This document shows, piece after piece, positions 38,423-49,046 of a DNA stretch of 64,000 nt. The notes beneath the pieces were generated by a model. The model made no database searches. It worked only from the letters and a program-made list of their open reading frames with translations, and was not told where the DNA came from. Positions within the stretch are counted from its first letter, which is position 1. Each line of letters starts with the position of its first letter. The DNA is taken from positions 590,099-654,098 of the forward strand of contig BCJU01000005.1 of assembly GCA_001600355.1 (NCBI GenBank). The letters are read 5' to 3'. This stretch comes from Meira nashicola (taxonomy: Eukaryota > Basidiomycota > Exobasidiomycetes > Exobasidiales > Brachybasidiaceae). A program made the position numbers and the translations under genes.

Positions 38423-38900
38423 ATGAAGTTTTTCACTGCATTCACCATTTTGGCAATCACAGTTGCAGCTTCAATCTCTGCTGCTCCTTCCAATGATGGA
38501 ACATTCAGCATCGTTGAACGTGATACTCCAACATGTTGGTTGGACGATAAGATCGGAGGTGTGAGTGTGTTAAACAGAAATGATCGAATCATAACCATGT
38601 TGACTGACTTTCTTCTTCTAACAGACATGTGACTTCAAATGTGGCCAACGTGGTGCAAAGTCAGGTAGTTGCAAAACAGGAACATGCGTTTGCAGTTATA
38701 GTAAGCGAAGCGAAGAACACGTTCAAGCTAAACGTGATCAAGATGTTCAACAATTTCATAAACGTTGGTCATGCCAAATTGGTGAAATTGGAGGAAAAGG
38801 TTTGAGTAATTCTTTATGTTCAGCTTCTTGTGCAGATGCTTCAGGCGGTAAGAAGGATGGTTACTGTGATAAGAATGATACTTGCATTTGCAAAGCTTAA
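38423..38900 (+). CDS. Secreted two-domain defensin-like (CS-alpha-beta) peptide precursor with dibasic linker
   Basis: Two exons, 38423-38560 and 38625-38900, with a 64-nt intron (GTGAGT...AACAG, CTGAC branch-like site) in phase 0. The product is 137 residues: signal peptide (MKFFTAFTILAITVAASISA), a short propeptide to ~R33, then two six-cysteine modules. Module 1 has Cys 38, 48, 52, 62, 67, 69 and module 2 has Cys 96, 111, 115, 127, 133, 135. Each shows the CxxxC and CxC pair of the cysteine-stabilised alpha-beta fold and a GxC gamma-core (GSC, GYC). The linker (70-93) has three KR sites (73-74, 82-83, 92-93), so a Kex2-type protease could release two peptides. Family name is from the cysteine pattern, not overall identity. 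Antimicrobial, signalling or effector roles are all possible. Confidence 0.85.
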
Positions 38901-39018
38901 TTTTTTTTCACTCGTAAATTATGTATCGGATTGCAATCAATTTAATTAAACTTGCCGGCAAGTTCTTTCTTTATTTACTTATCGTGTGATGAATATTGTC
39001 TGTATTAAATGCTCTCCA

Positions 39019-39688
39019 TTATGCTTGTCGTTTTGTTGGATCGTCGACTGGAGGTCCATCTGGAGTCCATACTGTTTGGTAAAAGAGAAAACAATCTTTT
39101 GGTTAGCTCAAAAGCAAAGAGGAATGAAGTCGTCATACAATACTCACATAATGTATCAAAGCAACCACACGTAGAATTTCCTTGTAAAAGACATAATCCA
39201 GTCCCATCCGAATATAATTCTCTCGCGCTGATTTGACCTGAACCAGCATTTGCACCACATTTCAATAACCCTTCTGCACGTGGAATAACAGATTGTGCAG
39301 TCACTTGAACGTTTGAAGGATCTGTGCTAGGTGGATATGCGTAAGAAAGACAACAATTTCCCTTGCAACCAACAATACGAGAGCTAGCAGCACGTTGATA
39401 ACCTTTATCGGTGATATAGGCGCATGTTTCTTTATTGACGAACGTTTTACTCAATTCAGCTCCATCGTTTGCCAATAATGCTTGACAATCGTTCAAAGTT
39501 GCAGTAGAAACAGGATCGGTTGAAACGGTACAATTCAATCCATCAGCCTTGTATGGAACAGCGACAGAAGTTTGTTTGTCACCTTGTGATTTTTCATCAA
39601 CTGCTGGGGCGGGTGATCCAAATGCGAAAACGAAAGAAAGAGCGAAGAAGATGGCAGTGATTGCCAAATATTTAGTATGATATGACAT
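39019..39688 (-). CDS. Cysteine-rich secreted protein, possibly Ecp2/Hce2-like
   Basis: Two exons, 39148-39688 and 39019-39071, around a 76-nt intron (GTGAGT...AACAG with GAGCTAACC branch-like site), giving 197 residues. I chose ATG 39688, which places a signal peptide at the N-terminus (YLAITAIFFALSFVFAFGSPA). The splice changes the C-terminus to TLLWTPDGPPVDDPTKRQA instead of a longer unrelated tail. The mature chain has ten cysteines, including STATLNDCQALL, NKETCAYI, GCKGNCCLSYAYPP and NSTCGCFDT. The C...DCQ.L...C arrangement weakly recalls the Ecp2 effector / Hce2 family, but I cannot confirm it. It is convergent with the defensin-like gene, with 118 bp between stops. Confidence 0.75.
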
Positions 39689-40584
39689 ATTTACGAATTG
39701 ATGGATGTAGTAAAAGAAGACTTGCAACTATGCTCAACATTTTGTCAACAATTTAATCAACTTCACATGTTTTCTCATTATTGCGTCTCATTCTGGTCCC
39801 CTCTTCATCAGCGAGATGAACGCATTAAACATCCTATGCACATTCGTTTCAAAGGAGTTGAGTTGCATACACTTGGGTTTTCCGTAGCGTGTTTTGTGGC
39901 ACGACAGAAAACTCGATGCAAGTAGTATACGGTGTGCCGCGTACATAGACTAGGTGTTCTATTTTTTGGGCGTAGCCACGTTTACGCCGCCAAATTGATA
40001 ATGCCTCTTTTTAGACTTTTTTCTATACGCCGACAGATGATATGCCGGCGAATTTAAGAGAATCACGTCTAAATTTAGACACATACATATGCGAAACAAT
40101 ATGGAACCCTATGCAATAAAAGCATGGTTGATTGCATCAAAAAGCGGTCCCTCTAAATGCAACAGCACACAACATTAATTTTCTGTCATTTCATGCAACA
40201 TATCATCTTGCCAGAATATTAAAAGCAGCAGTATTTTGGCATTAATGAAGATCAACATTGCTCTATATGGTGATGTTATTGTGCAGCATTTTCTCGTACC
40301 CCTAGCCAGCTAATATGTGTACATGGTAATGAGGCTACAATTTCCTGCATTTATCAAAGATAATCTGCAATTGAAGTATCATCATCATGTCTTCGTATGG
40401 AAATGAATGAAGCTGATCTGATAGTCCATCACAATCTAACGCGTTCTGAAGTAACTCATATAATCTGTTAGCCGGTACAACGACCTCTCAAACGCCTATC
40501 CCGCCGAAAGGAGCCAAGTATATTCGCACTAACATAGATCAACAAATATGATCTCAATTGAATACAGTTATTGAAGCAGTGTAA
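39689..40584. other. Intergenic region (about 0.9 kb), no gene recognised
   Basis: Left end is the promoter of the Cys-rich secreted gene. An open frame at 39698-39925 (plus strand) has no coding signs. No RNA gene or repeat seen. Confidence 0.45.
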
Positions 40585-41451
40585 TTACCACTTTTGCTCT
40601 TTTTCATCTTTGAAATATCCGCCAGAACGACCATTCAAATCTTGTAATGCCAACATGACTGGAGTTGCAGCGCCTTGATCGAGTGATAGAACACCTTTAC
40701 CTTTGGTCATTCCGGTGTTTACGTAACCTGGACAGCAACAATTAACTGTGATTGAACGTAATCTTTCATCTTCACTTTTACGTAATTCGTTGGAAAATGC
40801 ACGAGTGTATGCTATGATGCATGCTTTACTGCAACTGTATGCTGCTTCTTTCCATCCTTTTTCCTTGTGATCACCTTTTTGAACTGCTTTAAGGTATTCA
40901 TCAGCAAGTGATTCAGCTTCTTTGACTGTGCTTACTGCTCTAAATCGTCTAATGATCTCATCCGAATAACCTTGTAATGAACCTGCCATAGATGCTAAAA
41001 TCACAATTCTTGCATTTTGTTGAAGGATTGGTAATAATTCATTGTTAAATGCGATCACATCATGAAAGTTGGTTTGGAAAGTCTTCTTTACAACATCTTC
41101 ATTGAATCCATCCATAGCAATACCTGCATTATTGATCACAGTATCCAAGCCGCCATCACGTTCAACAATGTATGCGATTGCATTCTTTCTACTTTGAACA
41201 TCATTCATGTCTAATTGACAAGCTTGCAAAGATGTATTGTTTGACTGTAATGTTTTGCCTAATTCATTCTGAAGTGATTTGATTGCATCTTCTCCTTTTT
41301 GTTGATCACGACTGCCCATGTAAATCTTCAATCGTTCTTCTTTACCTTTTGTTGGTAAAAATTCTCGTGCTAATCGTGCAACGATTCCATATCCGATTCC
41401 TCTATTAGAACCTGTGACTAATATCACTCGTGTTGCTGATGCTGTTGACAT
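40585..41451 (-). CDS. Short-chain dehydrogenase/reductase, carbonyl-reductase-like
   Basis: A 288-residue NAD(P)-dependent oxidoreductase. Rossmann glycine motif TGSNRGIGYG near the N-terminus, NNAGIAMDG mid-chain, a Ser-containing strand VILASMAGSLQG, and the active-site YSCSKA (Tyr-x-x-x-Lys). The CPGYVNTGMTKGKGVLSLDQGA block is characteristic of the animal/fungal carbonyl reductase (CBR1-like) group. The ~30-residue insertion before the active-site Tyr is also typical. It probably reduces quinones, aldehydes or ketones with NADPH in the cytosol. No targeting signal. Length normal. Confidence 0.93.
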   Translation of the reverse strand: MSTASATRVILVTGSNRGIGYGIVARLAREFLPTKGKEERLKIYMGSRDQQKGEDAIKSLQNELGKTLQSNNTSLQACQLDMNDVQSRKNAIAYIVERDGGLDTVINNAGIAMDGFNEDVVKKTFQTNFHDVIAFNNELLPILQQNARIVILASMAGSLQGYSDEIIRRFRAVSTVKEAESLADEYLKAVQKGDHKEKGWKEAAYSCSKACIIAYTRAFSNELRKSEDERLRSITVNCCCPGYVNTGMTKGKGVLSLDQGAATPVMLALQDLNGRSGGYFKDEKEQKW

Positions 41452-42017
41452 TTTTGCTTTGGTGATGAGGGTTTATGGAATAAAGATTTCAATGTTTTCT
41501 TCTTTCATATAACCTTCTCGCGCTTTGAAGTGGAGAGTTGTCTTATGTCATGTATACTTTCAGGGTCCTAGTACCACAGCCAGGGTTGCTTGAGTATGTA
41601 AGCGTAGCGTGTTGCTCTTGTTTCCTTCTAAATTTGTAGGCACAAATCTCGACACGCGGGAATGAATTAGCGGATGTTTTAAATCATAACATGCTTGGCA
41701 CGTCGAAAGATATGCATGGGAATTCGTTAAAACAAAAAAGCCGACATTCATCTTAAACATAATTTATGCAAGTGTTTATTGGGGCAAAAAAGTTATAGGA
41801 GCGGATCATATGACTTTAGGGCAAGTGATAAGAAGTGTTGCTTTTGAAGCTAATCAAGCCATCACTGAATAGTCTTACTTCTCAATACTTTATCAACGTC
41901 AATGATGTTGCGTTATTGCACGTTCTTGCAACAACTAGAGAAGATATAGTAAACCAAATTTGATGTGATATATGTATATCAAGCAAGAAACTTTGCAGAA
42001 ATTCTAGCATACATGAT
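41452..42017. other. Intergenic region between SDR and bZIP genes
   Basis: No gene; contains the SDR promoter and the 3' flank of the regulator. Two short minus-strand frames show nothing recognisable. Confidence 0.45.
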
Positions 42018-43237
42018 TTATAACAGTCGTGCCTTACGTTCGCCTCTCTGTAAAGGAGGTAAACTTCTTTGCTTTCTCCACCAATTTGAACGATAAATGA
42101 TTTCTTCATCTAATAAGAACCACCATTTTTGGGCAAATTTTTCTCCCACTTCCCATGCGAATGGATCAGAATAATCCGTTCCCCAAATTAAGAATGCAGG
42201 TTCTGGATTATTCGGATTTCCGGGTAAACCTGATTGAAAGCAATCGTCACATAAATCACCTTCATCTATAATTGAACTTGCTAACATTGTTAAAATCTTT
42301 TCGCGCATTGAAGGCCAAGGGAAAGCAATATCGATAAAAGGATGATGATCAATACGTAATTGTGCTTCTGTTGGATGCATATTTGTCGGTATATCTTCCC
42401 AATATAATCGTTTTTCCATTAAAGTGGAAGGAGGTGGTAAATGAGTGAAACTGTTGTTTTCGCCAAATGGATTTCTTGGTGAATTAGCAGAAGAAGAAGA
42501 AGATGCATTGGATTCTGCCCTTTTTCTTAATCCAATCGAATTTGTTCCAACCATTGAATTCCTCCTTCTTATTTCGCCAAATCGTTTATCTGATTGATAC
42601 TTTGACCAATCTTGAGAAATAAAACTTGAAGAAGAAGGATCACATGCGAATCCGACATCCAATCCAATCATTCTTGCATTCTCCACAAAAGATTTTGCAA
42701 AATTAGAAAATGGTAAAGTTAAACCTGAAGAGGAAGTACCTTCTTGAATAGGTGAATGATGATATGCTAATGCGACTACTTCTGACCAAGTTAAATTAGC
42801 TAAATTAAAAGTAGGATTTTGTGATGCTGCTAAAAGTCTTCTTCCTAAGATTGGATCAAGAGGTGATGATCTTTGATGTTGAAAAGCAGGTGCATAAGCA
42901 GGATGAGGTGCGGTTGGATATTGTGGTTGTTGATGTTGATAAAATCCATTCGGGTATATAGTTGGTGATCTTTGTTGTTGTTGCATGGTAGTATCTTTCG
43001 GACTACTTCCTGTTGTTGATGTACTTCCATTTCTACTTCTTTCTTTTTGTACTTTTCTTTGTTGCTGTTGTTTTGTTGATCTTAACGCTTCTTCTGCTTT
43101 TTTTCCATTCTCTTCTTCTCTCTCCATCTCCTTTGTGCGTCTTTATTTTGTTGTCTTCTTATTTCCATATATTCGTCTGAAGTGATTGATGATTTACGTG
43201 AAGTCGGCATCGTGCCGCCTCTTTCAGTTGCCAACAT
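42018..43237 (-). CDS. bZIP/DUF3425 transcription factor, reading frame broken at an A7 homopolymer
   Basis: The C-terminal ~120 residues match the fungal DUF3425 domain: MHPTEAQLRIDHHPFIDIAFPWPSMREKI, then FLIWGTDYSDPFAWEVGEKFAQKWWFLLDEEIIYRSNWWR. An open frame for this part starts at ATG 43127. Directly upstream, in a different frame, ATG 43237 (or 43210) leads into a bZIP basic region, RRQQNKDAQRRWREKKRM (N-x-x-A-Q-x-x-x-R), which stops at a TAA just past an A7 run (43098-43104 on the plus strand as T7). One extra A would join the two into a ~406-residue protein of the expected bZIP-plus-DUF3425 layout. No intron fits. The middle is Gln/Ser/Pro-rich. Either an assembly indel or a real frameshift with loss of DNA binding. 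Confidence 0.75.
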
Positions 43238-43913
43238 TGATGAAAAGAAAGTGATGGTAAAAGTTGAAGAATGAACGTTATTCTATATCAAATCTAGATT
43301 TTCATACAAATGTCTTCGTTCCCCCTTGACAGGATGATCTCATTGTGTGTTTGTACATATAATCTGGAAACAAACGCGGGGTAGAGGAACAAAAGATTAC
43401 AGGTCGTGTGAATTGTGTTTTTTCTTAGGCGTAATTTCAGTCATCTTTCTCCACCCGGTGTAAGTTTCTACCGGGTCAAAAAAAAGATTATTAACTGTGT
43501 CCCTGTCAAAATTAAGAAAAAAGTCATTGTTTCTCCCCAAAAACACGCCATCTTACGCGTTGGCAATTGAAGAGTGTTTTGTGGGAATAAGATTACTACA
43601 ACCCGGTTTGACTTTATTCCGATTTAGACAGGTGAATTGCATTCGATTTTCGTGTGGGGATAAATTGCATATCCTTTTTGTTCGGAATATGAATTTTTAA
43701 ATCGTGGGAACAAAGAGGATCTGCACGAATAAAAATGAATAATCATATGCACATCCGCTCATAAGCAATAAGCGGATGCACTTTCTCTGCACGGCGATCA
43801 CCTGCATAACATAAATGTACCCACACATACACATACTGTTTATCAAAATAAGCTTATATTCTACATCAATTCACTCGTGATCATATCAAATCATCTCAAT
43901 TCCGGAAAGAATG
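43238..43913. other. Intergenic region between bZIP and phosphoesterase genes
   Basis: No gene. Contains a perfect 7-bp inverted repeat, ACCCGGT (43453-43459) and ACCGGGT (43470-43476), separated by 10 bases, about 215 bp upstream of the bZIP start; a possible regulator-binding palindrome. A frame at 43497-43700 lacks coding signs. Confidence 0.4.
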
Positions 43914-45930
43914 TTAACCAGTAACAGAAAATACACTAATGATCGGAAGAGGAGTAGTACCGTTAACCAATTGAGGACTTGCACCAACTTGAGTGGGTAA
44001 ATCAACATTTTTACCTGTATTTTGATCAACGATTGAATAACCTTTACCGTTACCTAAATCAGTTAAAACGAAATAACCTGCAATCATTTGATTATCAGTA
44101 ATTCCTAAAGAAGGTGTAATGAATTTCTTCTTTGATCCATTTACGCTTGCAAGTCGAATTTGGAAAACGTTATTGCTTGGACTATCATCGATTGAATGAA
44201 TAACGAATTTAGTGTTTGGAGTATTATGTTTTGAAGATGATTTACACATTCTTAACTTTGTACCTTTTGCATCATAACCTAAAGCAGCATTTGGTACTTC
44301 AAATATTAAATAACGACCTTCAGATGGATTTCCAGTTAATTGTTTATAACCTGCTTCTACCGCTAAAGCAGTTTTCTCAGTTTGTTTACCGTATGGAACA
44401 TCTGGTTGATGAGTAGGATATTTGGCTTGACATACAGGGCCACCGTTATAATTTCCTGTATTTGGATCGATCGAAGGCATACGTGTCTTAGCAAAATGAG
44501 GTACGGATACATCTTTTTTACTAAAATCAAACGCTTTTGTTAAATCGGATAATTGTTCACGACGCCATTCTGTCATTTCTTTTGAGATGAATGGCTTTCC
44601 TTTTGCTGCTGCCCATTTTTCCAAGAATAAAATTTGTGATTCATGAGAAGATATTTCAGTGAAAACCTTATTTCCTCTTGACCAAGGCGAAACGACAACT
44701 AAAGGAACACGAAATCCGGGACCGTTTGGTTGGATACCTAAAGATGCATTATAGAAATCCTTGATATATTCCCCAGGCGTATTTGCAGGAGGAAGAGGAG
44801 AGATAACATGATCTGCGAATCCTCCGGTCTCATCGTAAGAAATAATTAAAGCAGATTTATCATAATTTGCACCTTCAATCACTGCTTTTACTACATTTTC
44901 TTGTAACCAAGCTCCATCCAAAGGTCCGTAAGGAGGATGTTCGCTTAAATCCGTTGGTCCGACGATATAAGAAACTTGTGGCAATTTACCGGCTTTTGCA
45001 TCATCGTAGAAGCGCTGTAAACCAATTCTTGCCGTTCCTTTTTCTGCTAAAGGTGAACCGGGAGGAGCGTTTACAAAGTTTTCAAACGAATCAAAAGGAT
45101 TATCCCCAAAGTTATCTTCATCTTGATATACTTGCCATGAAATTGATGCATCTTCCAAATATTCTGCTACTGTTTTCCATTTATATGGAAAGCAGCTATA
45201 TTCGAAACCATCGTTATTTTGACTTTTAACGCATCCTGGACTATCATTATTATCCAAAGTTGGTCCATTAAGTCCCATTTTAGCTTGTAAAATACCGTTT
45301 GTACTACCTCCCCATGACATTCTATTAGGATTTGTTTCGGCAATAATTGATTCATGATATGCATCACCAATCGTATAAGCATCTGCAAGTGCAAAATGAA
45401 AAGGAATATCTGCACGTTTATAATAACCCAAAGAATAAGGAGTTAAACTTGAAACTGCAGTATCAATTTGACCGTGATTCCAAAATGCATGATTTTCTTG
45501 CCAACCGTTACTACCTGCTACCATACATTGATAACGATCTTCTGAATCACCTCCTGCAGCATTAATGTGCCAAGGTAATAATTCACTTACTCCTGCAGGT
45601 GGTGCAGGAGTGACACTACCAGTAATTGGTTGATGAAAAACTGACTTTTTTGTGTTTGCACTTATATGAACGTTTGGGTCACTAAAGCCACGAACACCTT
45701 TTAAAGTACCATAATACTGTTTGATTCAAATAGATAAAATATTAGCATAACATTCAAATACTGTTTAATAAAGAAGTACTCACATGATCGAATGCACGAT
45801 TCTCTTGCATAAAAAGAATGACATGATCGATACTTGCTAATGAATCAGAACTTAAATTAGCAGGAAGAGAAAAAGTTAAACCGATAATGCCAGCTAAAAA
45901 GAAAAAGAGTGAAAAAGCTTGAATAAGCAT
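43914..45930 (-). CDS. Secreted phosphoesterase, phospholipase C type
   Basis: Two exons, 45784-45930 and 43914-45716, with a 67-nt GTGAGT...AACAG intron, giving 649 residues. The signal peptide (MLIQAFSLFFFLAGIIGLTFS) is followed by the family hallmark [26 protein letters not shown], which is split by the intron right after FDH. Further family motifs: ENHAFWNHGQID, HESIIAETNPNRMSWGG, YDETGGFADHV (metal ligands D, E, D, H) and HESQILFLEKW. The protein belongs to the phosphoesterase family that includes non-haemolytic phospholipase C and fungal acid phosphatases; it likely releases phosphorylated head groups or phosphate outside the cell. The last ~120 residues form the usual C-terminal beta domain. 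TATATAAA lies about 75 bp upstream. Substrate not predictable. Confidence 0.93.
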
Positions 45931-46606
45931 TGTGAAGAAAGGAAAGAGAGTGGAGAATGTGTGGGGAAAAAACTTGATTTAAACATAAGACGCAAAAAAG
46001 GTTGTTTATATAATAATTTTCAAATCAGCTAAAATTATGCTCAACATAGAAATCTTACAACAACAAAAACACAATACCGGAGCGCTACTTGGCATGCGCA
46101 AGAGGCCAATTATGCATTTGAACCTTATGCATTTTCCACATGGTGATGAAAGTTGATGAATCGAGGAACGTGTTCGCTTTTGTTTTATTTTTGGTACCTT
46201 ACTTTTTTTTATCAGAAGACCATTCCTTTTGAGTGGCTTTCTTTTGTTCTTTTTTTTAGCTTCTCAGTCTTATTTATAACGCGCCGGCGCTAATTCGATC
46301 AATTAGCGTCGAATATAGTCAGGTCCACGTTCACTCACCTAATAGGGCCGCTCAATAGATCAATTTAACGCTAGAAGAAAAAAACAAAAAAAAGTTACCT
46401 GCAAAGCTGACCTTGTGCTTTATAGATTAAACGTTATTAAAGTTTTGTTGCAGGACATCACCGAAAACAAGGTCATGAGATCGGAAACATGACCGATGCA
46501 TACTTATGCACCCGCACTCTTACTAATAGGATGGGTTAGAATATGCTGTAAAAGATTGTCTTGAGATCGTCTTGACTTCCGATTCTATCAAATTGAACGA
46601 TGCGAG
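45931..46606. other. Divergent promoter region between phosphoesterase and multicopper oxidase genes
   Basis: No gene. Holds TATATAAA for the left gene (46005-46012), several A/T homopolymers and a GCGCCGGCGC palindrome near 46280. Nothing else recognised. Confidence 0.45.
46005..46012 (-). promoter_or_regulatory. Probable TATA box of the phosphoesterase gene
   Basis: TATATAAA on the minus strand, about 75 bp upstream of the ATG at 45930. Confidence 0.45.
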
Positions 46607-48664
46607 ATGACGACGAAAAAAATAGGTCAAAAGAGTGCTCAACTTGTGATCCTATTGGTGATAGCAATCAGCTCTGTTTTGATTGTTTTGTGGCCTTGGT
46701 TGTTCAATGTTCAACAAGAAAAACGTCAACTTGCATCTCATATTCTACCATTATTCGATTCTCATTTACGTGATATCGCTTTGTATCCTTGGTCGTGGCA
46801 AAAGTATGAAAATGAATTCAACTCCAAACAACCTCAAACAAGGACGTACGATTGGACTATCTCTCGATCTCTTCTCGCTCCAGATGGTGTTTTGCGTGAA
46901 ATGATTACTGTTAATGGCGCATTTCCAGGTCCAACAATTGAGGCAAATATAGGCGATGGAATTGTTGTGAATGTACAAAATGATCTCCCAATACCCGAGA
47001 AGCAACCTGAACGACAAAGGTATTCAACAATGATGCATAAAGTTCATCACAAGTACGCAGACAGTCATGTTGCATTGCATTGGCATGGATTGCGAATGTA
47101 TGCACAACCAGAACAAGATGGCGCGCATGGATTCACATCTTGCAGTATACCTCCAGGCAAATCACACACGTACAATTTCACTTTAGGACCTCAAGATGTT
47201 GGAACGCACTGGTGGCACTCTCACGTTGGAATGTCAAGAAGTGATGGATTGTGGGGAGCATTGATTGTTAGAGATCCAAAAGAAAGACAACAAATTGCAA
47301 CAATTGCAGGTCAATCATATGAAGCAGAAGCATTAGTCACATTTGGAGATCATTATCATAAAACTGGTGCACATCAATTATCTTGGTTTATGTCTTTATC
47401 ATCTTTGGGATTTGAGCCAACGCCAGAATCCAGTTTAATCAATGGCAGAAATATCTTCAACTGCAGCCGAGCTGTTGCGCCTGATACAGCTTGTAGTTCA
47501 TTGCATTCACAATATTCACGCATTCAATTGGGAACAACAAAGGAAAGGACAAGATTACGCCTAATCAACGTAGGTGCAGTTGCAAATCAATTTGTCAGCA
47601 TTGATCATCATACTTTAACAATTATAGAAGTTGACGGTACATTAATAAAACCTTTTACCGTACGCAGATTAACAATCGCTCCTGGACAACGATATTCGGT
47701 AATTGTCGATAAAGTTGAAAATGCACCTAAGAGTGTAGAAGAATTCTGGTTACGTACAACGATCGATCATGAATGCTTCAATATGCCTAATCCGGCTTTA
47801 ACATTGACATCAAAAGCAATTATTCAATACAGCAATACTCCAAAAGTACCGCATCAAGACACATCATTCGGAAGTAGTGGCTTAGATCTTCGTAGTAGAG
47901 GGATAAGCTCAGATGAGATCAGTCAGGTATGGCAAAAGTTATCAATATTTGGCTCTAAAGATAAACCCAAAACACAAGCCTGGCCCGAAGCATCCGAGCC
48001 TGAGAATGGAATTCTGATGGATTCGTGTCAAGATGTACATCATTCAGCTTTGAAGCCATTGTTTGGAGAGCAAGACCCTGCCCCTGCTGTGGTTGATCAA
48101 CGATTCATTCTAGATGCAAAAATGCCAAGGCTTTCAACGAATAAATTGGTCCCGATGGGATATATAAATGGTTCATCGTGGCGTTCAAATGAGAATGAGC
48201 CACTTCTCAATCAATACCTTGTCCGAAAAGGAGATAATAATGCTGTAAAAGCGGGAAAAGGAAACTCTCCAATGATTTTAGAACTACCTTCCCTCTCAAC
48301 AAAATCACAATTTATCGAAGTGATTGTACAAAATTGGGATGACGGGCCACATCCGTTTCACTTGCATGGTCACAAATTTTGGGTAATGGAAACATTTCAA
48401 ACTGCTTATTTGCATGGATTATACAAGGATGAGGGACAATCGAAAAAGTACAAGTTGACCGAAGCACCAAAGAGAGATACTGTCAACATTCCCAGGCGTG
48501 GATATGCCGTTCTTCGTTGGAAAGCTGATAATCCTGGCGTTTGGGCATTTCATTGCCACGTTCTTGTTCATATGGTTAGCGGTATGGCAATGGCTTTTGT
48601 CGATATGCCGGAAAATATTCCTGATTTGGGAATATCGGCTAAAATATGTAAGCCTAAACTATAA
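46607..48664 (+). CDS. Membrane-anchored multicopper oxidase (laccase/ferroxidase-like)
   Basis: A 685-residue three-cupredoxin oxidase. All copper-ligand motifs are present: HWHG (~158-161), WWHSH (~202-206), HPFHLHGH (~583-590) and HCHVLVHMVSGM (~645-656), the last giving the type 1 Cys, His and an axial Met. The N-terminus (residues 11-33, QLVILLVIAISSVLIVLWPWLF) is a hydrophobic segment after a short basic stretch without an obvious cleavage site, so a type II signal-anchor is likely. There is no C-terminal anchor as in Fet3. Substrate may be phenols, ascorbate or iron; no Fet3-type acidic iron-site motif was noticed. No iron permease lies nearby. The gene is uninterrupted. Confidence 0.92.
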   Translation: MTTKKIGQKSAQLVILLVIAISSVLIVLWPWLFNVQQEKRQLASHILPLFDSHLRDIALYPWSWQKYENEFNSKQPQTRTYDWTISRSLLAPDGVLREMITVNGAFPGPTIEANIGDGIVVNVQNDLPIPEKQPERQRYSTMMHKVHHKYADSHVALHWHGLRMYAQPEQDGAHGFTSCSIPPGKSHTYNFTLGPQDVGTHWWHSHVGMSRSDGLWGALIVRDPKERQQIATIAGQSYEAEALVTFGDHYHKTGAHQLSWFMSLSSLGFEPTPESSLINGRNIFNCSRAVAPDTACSSLHSQYSRIQLGTTKERTRLRLINVGAVANQFVSIDHHTLTIIEVDGTLIKPFTVRRLTIAPGQRYSVIVDKVENAPKSVEEFWLRTTIDHECFNMPNPALTLTSKAIIQYSNTPKVPHQDTSFGSSGLDLRSRGISSDEISQVWQKLSIFGSKDKPKTQAWPEASEPENGILMDSCQDVHHSALKPLFGEQDPAPAVVDQRFILDAKMPRLSTNKLVPMGYINGSSWRSNENEPLLNQYLVRKGDNNAVKAGKGNSPMILELPSLSTKSQFIEVIVQNWDDGPHPFHLHGHKFWVMETFQTAYLHGLYKDEGQSKKYKLTEAPKRDTVNIPRRGYAVLRWKADNPGVWAFHCHVLVHMVSGMAMAFVDMPENIPDLGISAKICKPKL

Positions 48665-49046
48665 ATCAACAAAACTTGTCAAAGATTGTTTTCACTTTTA
48701 GCGTTTCGATCGAATTAGCGTTTCGGCAGGCACCAATTTGATTTCCATGCTGCGTTGTGGGGATGCTAGCCCTTTTTATGGTAGCGTATGTTTTGCGAAC
48801 GTGTTCATGCATCTAAAGATTGCCGCGAACGCTAAAGGTTAAACTTTTGCCGCCGCTCTTCTAGTTCTTCTTGCCGCTTCTATAAATCGGCGAACGTTTT
48901 TCTACAATTCAATTTGAAAAAGGTGGTTTTTCATTGGTTCTCGATGAAGCCATGCAAAGCAGAAAGAATATTTTCCTCCTCGTGGGAGTATATATAAAGC
49001 CATATCATCACATTAAATTTTACCCTACTTTCAACTATCTGCAAAC
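48665..49046. other. Promoter region of the purple acid phosphatase gene
   Basis: No gene; TATATAAA at 48991-48998 serves the downstream gene. Otherwise nothing recognised. Confidence 0.5.
48991..48998 (+). promoter_or_regulatory. Probable TATA box of the purple acid phosphatase gene
   Basis: TATATAAA 49 bp upstream of the ATG at 49047, followed by a pyrimidine-rich leader. Confidence 0.55.
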
